This document shows positions 18,252 to 26,948 of a DNA stretch of 64,000 bases, piece after piece. Position 1 is the stretch's first letter; each line of letters starts with the position of its first letter. Made by a program: the position numbers and the translations under genes. This DNA is from Pareuzebyella sediminis. Lineage in GTDB: Bacteria; Bacteroidota; Bacteroidia; Flavobacteriales; Flavobacteriaceae. A model generated the notes under the pieces. It made no database searches. It was not told where the DNA came from and saw nothing but the letters and a program-made list of their open reading frames with translations. The stretch is from the NCBI RefSeq assembly GCF_008367235.1, contig NZ_VTZS01000004.1, positions 434,001 to 498,000 of the forward strand. Direction: 5' to 3'.

Positions 18252-19559
18252 ATGAAAACATCACTATTGAAAAAAGTAAATTTTCTTATACTGTTGGCCC
18301 TTGTTTTAGTAGTTGCATGCGGCGAGGAAGTCAAGAATGATACGCCTGCCGGGCCTAAATTGGCCATAGCCGCCGACAATGCAGGTATTGAAGTGCCCGA
18401 GGGCTTTGGCGTAATCAAGGTCGCAGATTCACTGGGTAAGCCACGGCATATAGCGGTGACCCCTACAGGTGGTATCTATGTAAAACTTAGGGAAACCGTT
18501 GATGGTAAAGGTATTTTATACCTCACCGACAATGATGGTGACGGAGTGGTCGATACGCAAAAAGGCTTTGGTGATTATGGGGGAACCGGTATCAATTTGG
18601 ATGATAACTACCTGTATGCCTCTTCTGACGAGACTATTTTTCGGTATCCACTTGATGCCAATGGAGAAGCAACGAATACTGAGAGCCCTGATACCTTGGT
18701 AACGAAATTGATCAATAGACGTTCTCATGCCAGTAAATCCTTCACACTTGATGGTATGGGTAACATTTATGTGAATATCGGGGCGTATTCGAATGCATGT
18801 CAGGAAGAAGACCGTACTAAAGGGTCACCAGCTATGAACCCTTGTCCCATACTGGATTCTGCCGGGGGCATATGGCAATTTAGAATCGATAAGTTGAAAC
18901 AGTCTTACCCAGAAGGAGAGCGATATGCCACCGGATTGCGAAACGTCGTTGGATTAGACTGGAATAAAAGCAACAATAAATTATTTGTTACCCAACATGG
19001 AAGAGACATGCTACATACCCTTTTTCCTGAAATGTTCGATACAGAAGAATCTGCCGAACTTCCCGCGGAGACCCTTTATATGATCGAAAAGGGGGATGAT
19101 GCGGGATGGCCCTATATCTATTACGACCAAATTCAAGAAAAAAAGATACTAGCTCCCGAATATGGGGGAGATGGAAAAAAAACTGGAGGTGAAGATGCTA
19201 TAGATCCAGTGACTGCCTTTCCAGGACACATGGCACCGAATGCCTTGCTCTTCTATACCGGCGATATGTTTCCTGAGAAGTATAAAAATGGGGCGTTCAT
19301 TGCCTTTCATGGTTCTTGGAATAGGGCTCCTGAAGAACAGGAAGGGTATATGGTGGCCTTTGTGCCTTTTAAAGAGGGTACCCCGAGTGGCGATTGGGAA
19401 ATTTTTGCCGATAACTTTGCAGGTGCCGAGGTGATACGGTCACCCGATGCAGCAAAACACAGGCCAACAGGTTTGGCGCAAGGTCCTGATGGGTCGTTAT
19501 ACGTTTCCGATGATTCCGGAGGTACGTTGTTCAGAATTGTATACAACGGAACCCATTGA
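18252..19559 (+). CDS. PQQ-type sugar (sorbosone) dehydrogenase-like lipoprotein
   Basis: A 435-residue lipoprotein (signal LILLALVLVVACGEE) with a six-bladed beta-propeller resembling soluble aldose sugar/L-sorbosone dehydrogenases. Evidence: GFGVIKVADSLGKPRHIAVT, YPEGERYATGLRNVVGLDW (GLRN loop), NKLFVTQHGRD and GDDAGWPYIYYDQ near the expected active-site loops, and FPGHMAPNALLFYTG. It probably oxidises a sugar aldehyde or hemiacetal to a lactone or acid in the periplasm. The next gene (2 nt away) encodes a cytochrome c, a plausible electron acceptor. Confidence 0.82.
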   Translation: MKTSLLKKVNFLILLALVLVVACGEEVKNDTPAGPKLAIAADNAGIEVPEGFGVIKVADSLGKPRHIAVTPTGGIYVKLRETVDGKGILYLTDNDGDGVVDTQKGFGDYGGTGINLDDNYLYASSDETIFRYPLDANGEATNTESPDTLVTKLINRRSHASKSFTLDGMGNIYVNIGAYSNACQEEDRTKGSPAMNPCPILDSAGGIWQFRIDKLKQSYPEGERYATGLRNVVGLDWNKSNNKLFVTQHGRDMLHTLFPEMFDTEESAELPAETLYMIEKGDDAGWPYIYYDQIQEKKILAPEYGGDGKKTGGEDAIDPVTAFPGHMAPNALLFYTGDMFPEKYKNGAFIAFHGSWNRAPEEQEGYMVAFVPFKEGTPSGDWEIFADNFAGAEVIRSPDAAKHRPTGLAQGPDGSLYVSDDSGGTLFRIVYNGTH

Positions 19560-19561
19560 GT

Positions 19562-20059
19562 ATGCATCAAGAATCAACGGTTGCAAGAAGTTTTTTCTTG
19601 TTAACTGGAATAGTACTGATTTTTCAAAGTTGCAACTTGTCTAATGAAAAGAATCGTTCTAATACCACGAATGAAGCAAAGGATGAACAAGTCAAAGCTG
19701 ATTCTAAAAAAGTTACAGCGGATACAGCCTATATTGAAGGCCAAGCCCTCTATGCAGAACACTGTATGATATGCCATCAAACTGACGGCTCAGGTGTTTC
19801 TGGTCTTAATCCTCCACTAATTGCTACGGAATATGTAGTAGGTGATAAAGATAGGCTTCTGGGTATAGTATTGAACGGTTCCAATGTAGGTCTTGAAGTC
19901 AACGGTTCGACCTATTCGAATGCCATGCCCTCATTTCGAGCCCTGAGTGATATGGAGATCGCACATATTAGCTCGTATATCAGAAATAGTTTTGGCAATA
20001 CGGCGACCCCTGTAACGGAGGAAGAGGTTATGACGTATAGAGACAAAAACGAAAAGTGA
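19562..20059 (+). CDS. c-type cytochrome lipoprotein
   Basis: Small exported mono-haem cytochrome of 165 residues: signal FFLLTGIVLIFQSC (lipobox Cys), a Ser/Lys/Asp-rich linker, then a class I cytochrome c domain with C-M-I-C-H in ALYAEHCMICHQTDGSG, LNPPLIATEYVVGDKDRLL, and AMPSFRALSDMEIAHISSYI containing the axial Met. Begins 2 nt after the stop of the sorbosone-dehydrogenase-like gene, so the two are almost certainly co-translated. Likely accepts electrons from it. A TTG six bases upstream overlaps the previous gene and is not preferred. Confidence 0.9.
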   Translation: MHQESTVARSFFLLTGIVLIFQSCNLSNEKNRSNTTNEAKDEQVKADSKKVTADTAYIEGQALYAEHCMICHQTDGSGVSGLNPPLIATEYVVGDKDRLLGIVLNGSNVGLEVNGSTYSNAMPSFRALSDMEIAHISSYIRNSFGNTATPVTEEEVMTYRDKNEK

Positions 20060-20093
20060 AACTAGTAATAATATAAAATTGGTAAAGTACGAT

Positions 20094-21080
20094 ATGGAAT
20101 ATAGAAATTTAGGAGAAACAGATTTAGCAGTTTCAGCAATTACTTTCGGTGCATGGGCTGCCGGTGGATGGATGTGGGGAGGAAATGATGCGAACGATGC
20201 TATTAAAGCTATACAAAGTGCTTACGATTTAGGCGTTACCTCCATTGATACGGCACCTATTTACGGGCAGGGTACCAGTGAGGAAATTGTGGGGGAGGCC
20301 ATCAAGGATATTCCACGAGATAAGGTGCAAATTTTGACCAAATTCGGTATGCGGTGGGACTTGGAAAAAGGAGATTTTGCCTTTCATAGTAAGAACAATC
20401 AGGGCAAGGAAATAGACATTTATAAATACGCCGGTAGGGAAAGTATAAAAAAGGAAGTCGAGGATAGCCTTAAGCGATTAGGAACGGATTACATCGATTT
20501 GTACCAAATACATTGGCCGGAGAGTACTACCCCGATTCAGGAGACCTTCGAAACCGTTGCGGAACTTATCAAAGAGGGTAAGGTGCGCCATGCCGGGGTG
20601 TGTAACTATAATGTCGAGCAAATGAAGGAGGCCGAGAAGTATGTAAAGTTGGCCTCAAACCAAGTGCCTTTTAGCATGGTCAAGCGTGGTATCGAAGATG
20701 AAGTGGTCCCCTACTGTATCGAAAATAACAAGGCCATTTTGGCATATAGCCCTCTCGAAAGAGGTCTGCTGACCGGTAAGATGAAGCCAGGACAAAAATT
20801 TGAAGAAGGTGACCATCGCGCCTCGAATCCATCGTTTACCGATGAGAGCATTTCAAGAACCAATACCTTCCTCGAAAAAGTACGACCCCTGGCTGAACAA
20901 AAGAACGCAACTTTGGCGCAACTTGTCTTAAAATGGACGTTGGAGCGACCAGGAATTACTATTGCCCTGGCCGGTGCCCGAAATGCAAATCAATCCGTGC
21001 AGAACGCAAAGGCGGTGAATTTAGAGCTTAGTACGGAAGAAATTGATTTTATTAATACGGAGCTTGACAAGATTTCTTGA
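20094..21080 (+). CDS. Aldo/keto reductase
   Basis: NAD(P)H-dependent (beta/alpha)8 oxidoreductase of 328 residues, cytoplasmic. The catalytic tetrad is readable: Asp and Tyr in SIDTAPIYGQGTSEE, Lys in ILTKFGMRWD, His in DLYQIHWPES. The nucleotide-binding end has TIALAGARNANQ. Best resembles the general L-glyceraldehyde-3-phosphate/dehydrogenase-type AKR group. The frame is open to a TTG at 20079, but the ATG at 20094 starts the first strand (MEYRNLGETDLAVSAI) and is chosen. Last gene of the plus-strand set, convergent with the isomerase gene at 21.1 kb. Confidence 0.88.
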   Translation: MEYRNLGETDLAVSAITFGAWAAGGWMWGGNDANDAIKAIQSAYDLGVTSIDTAPIYGQGTSEEIVGEAIKDIPRDKVQILTKFGMRWDLEKGDFAFHSKNNQGKEIDIYKYAGRESIKKEVEDSLKRLGTDYIDLYQIHWPESTTPIQETFETVAELIKEGKVRHAGVCNYNVEQMKEAEKYVKLASNQVPFSMVKRGIEDEVVPYCIENNKAILAYSPLERGLLTGKMKPGQKFEEGDHRASNPSFTDESISRTNTFLEKVRPLAEQKNATLAQLVLKWTLERPGITIALAGARNANQSVQNAKAVNLELSTEEIDFINTELDKIS

Positions 21081-21110
21081 TACTTTCTTAGCGGAGTAGG
21101 GTGCTTATGC

Positions 21111-21983
21111 TTACACCTCTAGGGCCGAACGAATGAAGGTGTTATTATGTACATAGCTTTTGAACATGTCTCCGTTTTCAGGCACAGCACCTTCAATTTG
21201 CACCCATCCCTCGTAACCGATGTTGTGTAAAATTTTACCGAACCTTTGGAAATCGATACGGCCTTGGCCCAAAAGAAAGCCGTTCTCCTTGGCGTGAAAT
21301 TCGCAAATATGTTCCTTGCCCAAGGCCTGGATTTCTTGGTAGATATCATACCCCATCTTGTTTGAGTTGGCCACATCGTAATATACTTTGACATTTGGTG
21401 AGTTTACGGCATCCAATATCTCCATATGTTCTTGGGCACTTAGCCACGATTCAATACCTAGTATGATACCATGGTCTTCTGCCTTTGGTGCAACCTTTTT
21501 TAATCTTTTGATAGTCTCCTTTGTGCCTTCTATATCATTTTTTAAATCTCCATTATAGAAAAAAGCCAATAAAACTACTTTACAGTTCATAGCTTTGGCC
21601 ACATCGATACTGTCGGAAACCCATTTTTCTGCCCTCGCATCGGATTTGTAGGGAATGTTGTTCATTTCACCTATGGCGATACCCCCCATGGTTATTCCAT
21701 ATTTGGCAAAGGCATGCTGGTATTGTTGCTGTATATTTTTTTGTCGTAAGTGCATGTTGTTGTCCAAGGTTCCCAAACTGATTTGAACACCATCGAGACC
21801 TATCTTTTTTGCCAAGGGAATAGCCGCTACATCTGCCATTTTTCCGATGGACCAATCACAAGCTCCAATTTTTACTTTTGACTTGGTCGTAGAGGATAGA
21901 ATATTCCAATTTTCTAAATAGGTAAGACCGGCCAATGCCATGGTAGATTTCAAGGCGTTTCTTCTTGACATTTTTCGATTCAT
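21111..21983 (-). CDS. Sugar phosphate isomerase/epimerase-like TIM-barrel protein, Tat signal
   Basis: A 290-residue xylose-isomerase-like TIM barrel (AP endonuclease family 2). Metal-ligand candidates: Glu in GIILGIESW, Asp in VKVYYDVANSNKMGYD, His in ICEFHAKENG and the C-terminal GWVQIEGAVP. N-terminal SRRNALKSTMALAGL resembles a Tat signal, so the enzyme may be periplasmic, making a free sugar or sugar acid more likely than a phosphate as substrate. Last gene of the minus-strand operon starting at 26797, 19 nt after the large cytochrome gene. Confidence 0.85.
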   Translation of the reverse strand: MNRKMSRRNALKSTMALAGLTYLENWNILSSTTKSKVKIGACDWSIGKMADVAAIPLAKKIGLDGVQISLGTLDNNMHLRQKNIQQQYQHAFAKYGITMGGIAIGEMNNIPYKSDARAEKWVSDSIDVAKAMNCKVVLLAFFYNGDLKNDIEGTKETIKRLKKVAPKAEDHGIILGIESWLSAQEHMEILDAVNSPNVKVYYDVANSNKMGYDIYQEIQALGKEHICEFHAKENGFLLGQGRIDFQRFGKILHNIGYEGWVQIEGAVPENGDMFKSYVHNNTFIRSALEV

Positions 21984-22002
21984 GGTCTTCGTGTTTAAGG
22001 GG

Positions 22003-24924
22003 TTATGAACTACTCTTTTTAAGGGTCAATAGATAGGTCGATAAATCGGCCAAATTTTGATTGGTTAGTCCTAGAGCTTTTGCATTGGGCATTATACTTG
22101 TTTTCATGTGCTCTTTCGTTTCGATATCACTGGGAGCGATAACAATTTGCTTCCCGCCCATATCTTTGATTACCGTTGTTTCCCCTTCAGATAACAAAAA
22201 GCCGTAAAAGGCCTGACCGCTTTTGGTCTTGATCATTATGGGCTCGTAGCCAAAAACGATGGAGGCATTTGGATGGATTATGGCGTCGAGCATCGCCGAT
22301 TTGTCGAATTTTTTACCAATAGCAGTTAAATCAGGCCCTATGTCGTTTCCAAATGCGCCATTCGTGTGGCAGGTTGCGCATTTGGTAATGAATATATTTT
22401 CACCTTCCGACTCATTGCCGCTCAAAGCTATGATATCGGGGATTATATATTTTTCTTCTTCAGGTTTTTTAAAATAGTCGGCTGCCAAGGTTCTAATTTC
22501 CATTTCCGGGTTGCTAAAAATAGCTTCGGAAAGCTTTTCTAGGAGTGTTTCCGGAAGTCTGTTTTCTGCCGCTAAATTGATGAGGAGCCGGCCACCTATA
22601 AGGGTGGTTGCCAATTTTTGACCAGCATTTGTCCGTTCCTCCATCGAATTCGATGCGTTCATAAGGGTATTCTCAAGGGCGGCAATTTGATCGGGAATGT
22701 CAAAATTAACGCCGCTTTCCGATTGCCAGTCCCACAGGGAGTACCAATCATTGGTTTTCCTAAAATCGACCCACCATTGCGCTAGATTCTTTACAATGGC
22801 ATTGTCGTTATGTTCACTCAGTTCCAACATGGCCTTCACGGCCTCTTCATCCTTTATAAACGCCAAAGCAGTTATGGCCTGTCTTTTTTGCTCTTCATTT
22901 AAAGTTTCGGCCATGGCGCGTTCTTTCAAAGCTGGCGCCGCTGATGTTGGATGTAATCTCCAAACCAAAGAGGCAAATTTATCTTGCCATTCCGTAGGGC
23001 TTTTAGGCTGTTCCAGTACCAAATCTGAAAACACTTCTTCTTCCTTATCTTCAGAAGCTATACCAAGGGCCTCGAGATACCAAAGGTCTAAACCGTCATA
23101 TTCATGATACAGCTTTTTGATCAAACCTTTACTGTCTTCCCACGATTCGTCCCTCAGCGATATAGCTACTTCCCTTCGAACCTCGGGGGCTGGGTCGTCG
23201 ACCGCTAAATTCGCATATTGTACAATAGAATCGTGATGCTGTCTAAGTGCCCTGTAGGCCACCACTCGAAGTCGGGGATCAGGTTCATTTTTTAAGACGT
23301 TGACGACGATTTCGCTGCCTCTTTGGCCTAATTCCGAAAGGAGCCAGATCGCCCTTGCGCTGTGGTAAGGGTTGTCGTCTTTTAGAATTTCCTGCACTTT
23401 TTCAATGGCCTCTTCTCCTTGTGAAACCAATTTTTGAAACCCTGAATTGCGAACGTTTATCGCGGGACTTAAGAGGGCTTCAATTTGGCCTTCTTTGGTT
23501 GTTAGGTCTATTTTTGGTGTTTTAAGTTCCTTTCCTTTCGGTGTGAGACGATAAATTCTACCATACCCGACACTATCCATCATTTGGTGACCTCCCACCA
23601 CGGGATCATACCAGTCGGCGATATATATCGACCCGTCGGTACTAGCGGCCACATCACTTGGACGGAACCACTTCCTTTCATCGTCGTCTATTTCGTTCCA
23701 CACATATCCCTCGGTCGATTCTTGTACCGAGGTGACGAGATCTCGTCTTTTAAGATCGAATCCTGCCCCCTTTTTCGAAGGTTGATAGGCGAAGATAACA
23801 TTCCGGCCCGCATCGGCACTGAGAAGCATTCCCCTATATTCTGGGCCAAAGGCATCTCCTTCATATACCAGGACCCCTGTGGGCGAGCCGGCCCCTGTAT
23901 TGTCTCCAGCTGGTATGACCCCTGGATCTTCTTGATGCCAATGCGCACTGAAAACTTCTTGCTCCGGTTTTCTATCGGCTTGCCAAGTTCGTTTCCCATT
24001 TGCGCTGAAATATCCCGCATTACCCCCTTCCATAAGCCACGTAACCCTACAGGTCACGACTTGGTCATCATTGTCGTTCTGCCACATATTTCCATAAGAA
24101 TCAAGAGCTACTTCGTAGCTATTTCGAAAGTTGTGTCCCATCACCTTAAGTCCCGTGCCATCGGGATTGATACGAAGGGCAAGTCCACCAACCCAAATAC
24201 GGTCGTCATCACTGACTTGGGCGGGTTCATTTTTATCGTTGTACGGCGTGCCACCGGTATAAACACTTCCTGAGCGCAACTCCCAACCTGATTTGTCCAC
24301 CACGTGGTGGGGGCCGGCATTACCGGTATTGAAATAATATTTTCCATCAGGTCCTGCGACGAGTGAATGCAGACTGTGGTCGTGGTCGAAACCACCAAAA
24401 CCTGTTAAGAATACTTCTTTTTTGTCGGGTATATCGTCACCATTTTCATCCGTGTAAACAAAAAGCGAGGGTGCACAGGACACGAATACTTTGTTGCCCA
24501 CCACGGCAATGCCCATTGGGGCCACTAAATCTTCGTCTTGAACAAATACCTTTGATGAATCGCTGACCCCATCGCCATTGGTATCCTCTAATATCATAAT
24601 GCGGTCACCTTTTTCAAAACTAAGGTGTTTTTTTGGGTCGTTATTGAAATCCCTGTAATTTACGGCCTCGGTGACCCAGACTCTTCCCTTGGCATCAACA
24701 TCGATATTCGTCGGGTTATAGAGTGAAGGCGATTCCGCCCAAAGTGTAACCTCCCAGTTTTCAGGTATGATGAGACCCTTTTCAACTGTAGTCTTAAAGT
24801 TCAGGTCAGGTGTTTCGTAGGTGCTCTTTCTGGGGTCCGAACAACTCAACGTGGTTAAAAATCCTAAGATAATACCGAGAATAGCAAGAGATGGAGAACC
24901 TATTTTTTTTTGCATGACCTTCAT
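22003..24924 (-). CDS. PVC-type membrane-bound dehydrogenase with HEAT repeats and cytochrome c
   Basis: A 973-residue lipoprotein (signal ILGIILGFLTTLSC). Domains in order: sorbosone-dehydrogenase-like beta-propeller (about residues 50-460; EVTLWAESPSLYNPTNIDV, GFGGFDHDHSLHSLVAGPDG, SDVAASTDGSIYIADWYDP), armadillo/HEAT repeats (about 480-800; NPYHSARAIWLLSELG, DPRLRVVAYRALRQHHDS, DPAPEVRREVAISLRDES), and a PVC-type haem domain with C-A-T-C-H (ITKCATCHTNGAFGNDIGP, about residue 861) ending in the usual TFS-type barrel. Probably a periplasmic sugar dehydrogenase with built-in electron carrier. ATGA overlap with the upstream MBL gene. Confidence 0.88.
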   Translation of the reverse strand: MKVMQKKIGSPSLAILGIILGFLTTLSCSDPRKSTYETPDLNFKTTVEKGLIIPENWEVTLWAESPSLYNPTNIDVDAKGRVWVTEAVNYRDFNNDPKKHLSFEKGDRIMILEDTNGDGVSDSSKVFVQDEDLVAPMGIAVVGNKVFVSCAPSLFVYTDENGDDIPDKKEVFLTGFGGFDHDHSLHSLVAGPDGKYYFNTGNAGPHHVVDKSGWELRSGSVYTGGTPYNDKNEPAQVSDDDRIWVGGLALRINPDGTGLKVMGHNFRNSYEVALDSYGNMWQNDNDDQVVTCRVTWLMEGGNAGYFSANGKRTWQADRKPEQEVFSAHWHQEDPGVIPAGDNTGAGSPTGVLVYEGDAFGPEYRGMLLSADAGRNVIFAYQPSKKGAGFDLKRRDLVTSVQESTEGYVWNEIDDDERKWFRPSDVAASTDGSIYIADWYDPVVGGHQMMDSVGYGRIYRLTPKGKELKTPKIDLTTKEGQIEALLSPAINVRNSGFQKLVSQGEEAIEKVQEILKDDNPYHSARAIWLLSELGQRGSEIVVNVLKNEPDPRLRVVAYRALRQHHDSIVQYANLAVDDPAPEVRREVAISLRDESWEDSKGLIKKLYHEYDGLDLWYLEALGIASEDKEEEVFSDLVLEQPKSPTEWQDKFASLVWRLHPTSAAPALKERAMAETLNEEQKRQAITALAFIKDEEAVKAMLELSEHNDNAIVKNLAQWWVDFRKTNDWYSLWDWQSESGVNFDIPDQIAALENTLMNASNSMEERTNAGQKLATTLIGGRLLINLAAENRLPETLLEKLSEAIFSNPEMEIRTLAADYFKKPEEEKYIIPDIIALSGNESEGENIFITKCATCHTNGAFGNDIGPDLTAIGKKFDKSAMLDAIIHPNASIVFGYEPIMIKTKSGQAFYGFLLSEGETTVIKDMGGKQIVIAPSDIETKEHMKTSIMPNAKALGLTNQNLADLSTYLLTLKKSSS

Positions 24925-25775
24925 TCTTTATTAAGTGAAAAATACTCGCCCCCCAGCAACACTTTAAACTGTTGGTGCGATTGCTGGGCCTTTACTTTAA
25001 AATCGCTTACATCAGCCGTATTAAAAGTAAACATATCGTAGTGACATGGTATAACATAGGAGGCATTTATGGCCTTCCCCAGGCGAACGGCTTCTTCAAT
25101 AGTTAGATTGCCCGCAACCTTACGGGATGGTTCATTGCCGTTAATTGGCAAGATGGCCACATCAATTTGATATGCGCCGAGTAATTCGACCATATTATCA
25201 AACCAAAGGGTATCGCCACTATGATAAACAGTATATGGGCCAAATTGTATTACATAGCCCAAGTATTTGCAATTTCCGTTTTCATCGCGTTCCAATTCAT
25301 TGTGTTTGGCAGGAATACCGGTAAAGGTAAACCCTTCGATCGTTCTGGATACACCTTCGTTCATTCCGATCGGAAAATCTGGGGCGCAGTGTACTCTTTG
25401 GCTTACAAACTGGCGGTTCGCTTCTGGAACAATAAATTTTATGTTCGGATTATTTTTCAAAACCGGTATGAGGGTTTCCGCGTCTAAATGGTCGGTATGG
25501 TTATGACTGGAGGTGACTATGGAAATGTTTTCCAAGAGCTCTGGGCGCAACGTCAATTCACTCATTCGGATATGGGGTTTCTCGGTATTGGCGTACTTTT
25601 TGGTCAAGGAGTCGGAAAGGTAGGGGTCTATAAGCACCTGTTTTCTTTTCCACTGTAGCAAATAGCCGCTTTGCCCTAGCCACCATAATCGGAAACCCTT
25701 AAGCTTTTCGTACGAAGCGTTTATTTCATCAACGAGTGCTCGGCCTTTCTTTAGGGCTGGAATCAGGGTGGTCAT
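24921..25775 (-). CDS. Metallo-beta-lactamase-fold hydrolase (UlaG-like)
   Basis: A 284-residue cytoplasmic metal hydrolase. The zinc motif is S-H-N-H-T-D-H-L-D near residue 97 (HxHxDH), with GMNEGVSRTIEGF, VYHSGDTLWFDN (SGDT with metal Asp) and VIPCHYDMFTFN (last His) further on. WWLGQSGYLLQW at the N-terminus is typical of the UlaG/L-ascorbate-6-phosphate lactonase-like branch, so a sugar lactone is a reasonable substrate guess, matching the lactone-forming dehydrogenases next door. Overlaps both neighbours by 4 nt, so it is tightly coupled in the operon. Confidence 0.82.
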   Translation of the reverse strand: MTTLIPALKKGRALVDEINASYEKLKGFRLWWLGQSGYLLQWKRKQVLIDPYLSDSLTKKYANTEKPHIRMSELTLRPELLENISIVTSSHNHTDHLDAETLIPVLKNNPNIKFIVPEANRQFVSQRVHCAPDFPIGMNEGVSRTIEGFTFTGIPAKHNELERDENGNCKYLGYVIQFGPYTVYHSGDTLWFDNMVELLGAYQIDVAILPINGNEPSRKVAGNLTIEEAVRLGKAINASYVIPCHYDMFTFNTADVSDFKVKAQQSHQQFKVLLGGEYFSLNKE

Positions 25776-26797
25776 AACGATTCCCTAATTTTTTTGGCAC
25801 CTGCAACCATATTAAAAAGTTTTTGTTTAGCAGCCCAGCGTGCTGTTTGGCTCAATCCGCAATCGGGTGCTACCGATAATTTTTCGGCCGGTACATAGGT
25901 GAGGCAGCGGTTGATACGGTCGACCACATCTTCGACCGATTCGATATAATAGTTTTTCACGTCGATAATACCGACGGCCACGTTCATTTTTTCAGCAAAA
26001 GGTGCGAGTAGTTCGATTTCCGAAAATTCGCGATTGGCCATTTCCACATGAATCTCGTTGACATTTAAATCTAAAAAATCGGGCAACATGGGTTTTATGC
26101 TTCTATATCCCACAGGTCTTCCCTTAAAATTTCCAAAACACAGGTGTGTGCTTAGGTTACATTTTCCACTTATCGGTGCTACAGTACGATTGAATATGTC
26201 GACAAACCGCTTGGTGTCGGCTTTATAGGCATAGCAACTCATAGAGGGTTCGTCTACAGTAATTTCTTTACATCCGGCCTCGATCAAGGCTTCAAGTTCT
26301 CGGCGTACGATTGGCAGTAATGCTTCGGTAATCTCATATCTATCTTTATAGGTATTGTTGGGAAGTAAGCGGCCCGACAGAGTGTACGGACCTGGAATAC
26401 TGGCTTTTAGTATAGGTCCTTCAGGTGCCAATCGTTTTAATCTTTCGTATTCGGCAACGGCACCTAGTCCATTGGGAGCTGTCAAATTGCCTACAATATC
26501 ATGTTTGCCCCTTTGATCATGAGCGGCAGGACCGAATTTTCGAGTAGCTGAAGTATTATTCCGTATACCTTGAATGAAACCATAAAAGGAGAGGTTGAAA
26601 TCCAACCGCGTTTGTTCCCCATCGGTGATAACGTCAAGTCCAGCTCTAACTTGGTCATGAATGGCCGTTGTAACGGCATCTTCAATGGCTTCCTCAATAT
26701 CAGCTGCTCCAAACTTATCTAGATTCTGGGAAACGAATTCCAGCCAACCTGGAAAGGGGTAGCTGCCTATAACGGTTGTCCTGATGGGTTTGCTCAT
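25772..26797 (-). CDS. MetE C-terminal-like (cobalamin-independent methionine synthase family) protein
   Basis: A 341-residue zinc methyltransferase-fold protein resembling the catalytic half of MetE and the stand-alone YxjG-type proteins. TTVIGSYPFP at the N-terminus, ITDGEQTRLDFNLSF, ITVDEPSMSCYAY, LSTHLCFGNFKGRP (His and Cys zinc ligands) and APDCGLSQTARW (second zinc Cys) are all present. It lacks the MetE N-terminal half. First gene of the four-gene operon down to 21111, with its promoter overlapping the 18-bp palindrome. A methyl-transfer or demethylation step on the catabolised sugar is one option. Another is a moonlighting lyase; neither is shown. Confidence 0.85.
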   Translation of the reverse strand: MSKPIRTTVIGSYPFPGWLEFVSQNLDKFGAADIEEAIEDAVTTAIHDQVRAGLDVITDGEQTRLDFNLSFYGFIQGIRNNTSATRKFGPAAHDQRGKHDIVGNLTAPNGLGAVAEYERLKRLAPEGPILKASIPGPYTLSGRLLPNNTYKDRYEITEALLPIVRRELEALIEAGCKEITVDEPSMSCYAYKADTKRFVDIFNRTVAPISGKCNLSTHLCFGNFKGRPVGYRSIKPMLPDFLDLNVNEIHVEMANREFSEIELLAPFAEKMNVAVGIIDVKNYYIESVEDVVDRINRCLTYVPAEKLSVAPDCGLSQTARWAAKQKLFNMVAGAKKIRESL

Positions 26798-26828
26798 AAA
26801 AAAAAATTAGTTAATCAACCAACTATGG

Positions 26829-26859
26829 CTAATTTAGTCAAAACAACTTGTATGTACAA
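26829..26859 (-). promoter_or_regulatory. Promoter of the MetE-like operon
   Basis: On the minus strand TTG (complement of 26857-26859, inside the palindrome), exactly 20 nt, then TAAATTAG (complement of 26829-26836; 7 of 8 to TAnnTTTG). About 31 nt to the ATG. The operator palindrome covers the -33 element and part of the spacer, which suggests repression by occlusion. Confidence 0.6.
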
Positions 26860-26862
26860 GTT
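26845..26862. promoter_or_regulatory. 18-bp palindromic operator between the GntR gene and the MetE-like operon
   Basis: AACTTGTATGTACAAGTT: perfect 8-bp arms (AACTTGTA / TACAAGTT) around TG. The size and TTGTA-NN-TACAA core fit GntR (HutC/FadR-type) operators. It lies in the divergent region beside the GntR gene, 5 nt upstream of that gene's -33 element. The same site recurs at 35347-35364. Confidence 0.75.
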
Positions 26863-26867
26863 GGGGG

Positions 26868-26897
26868 TTGTATTAAATTTCATATTGTTTACATTTG
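26868..26897 (+). promoter_or_regulatory. Promoter of the GntR regulator gene
   Basis: TTG at 26868-26870, 19 nt, TACATTTG (perfect TAnnTTTG) at 26890-26897, about 51 nt before the start codon. The palindrome ends 5 nt upstream of the TTG, so the regulator could control its own gene as well. Confidence 0.6.
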
Positions 26898-26948
26898 CTG
26901 TACATCATAGATTCGTATGATAAATCTGAAAACTGATAGAATCGGCAT

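Noticed and set aside
23584-24273. Open frame of 229 codons antisense to the large cytochrome gene
   Set aside because: Composition is typical of an antisense shadow and the minus-strand gene is well supported here.
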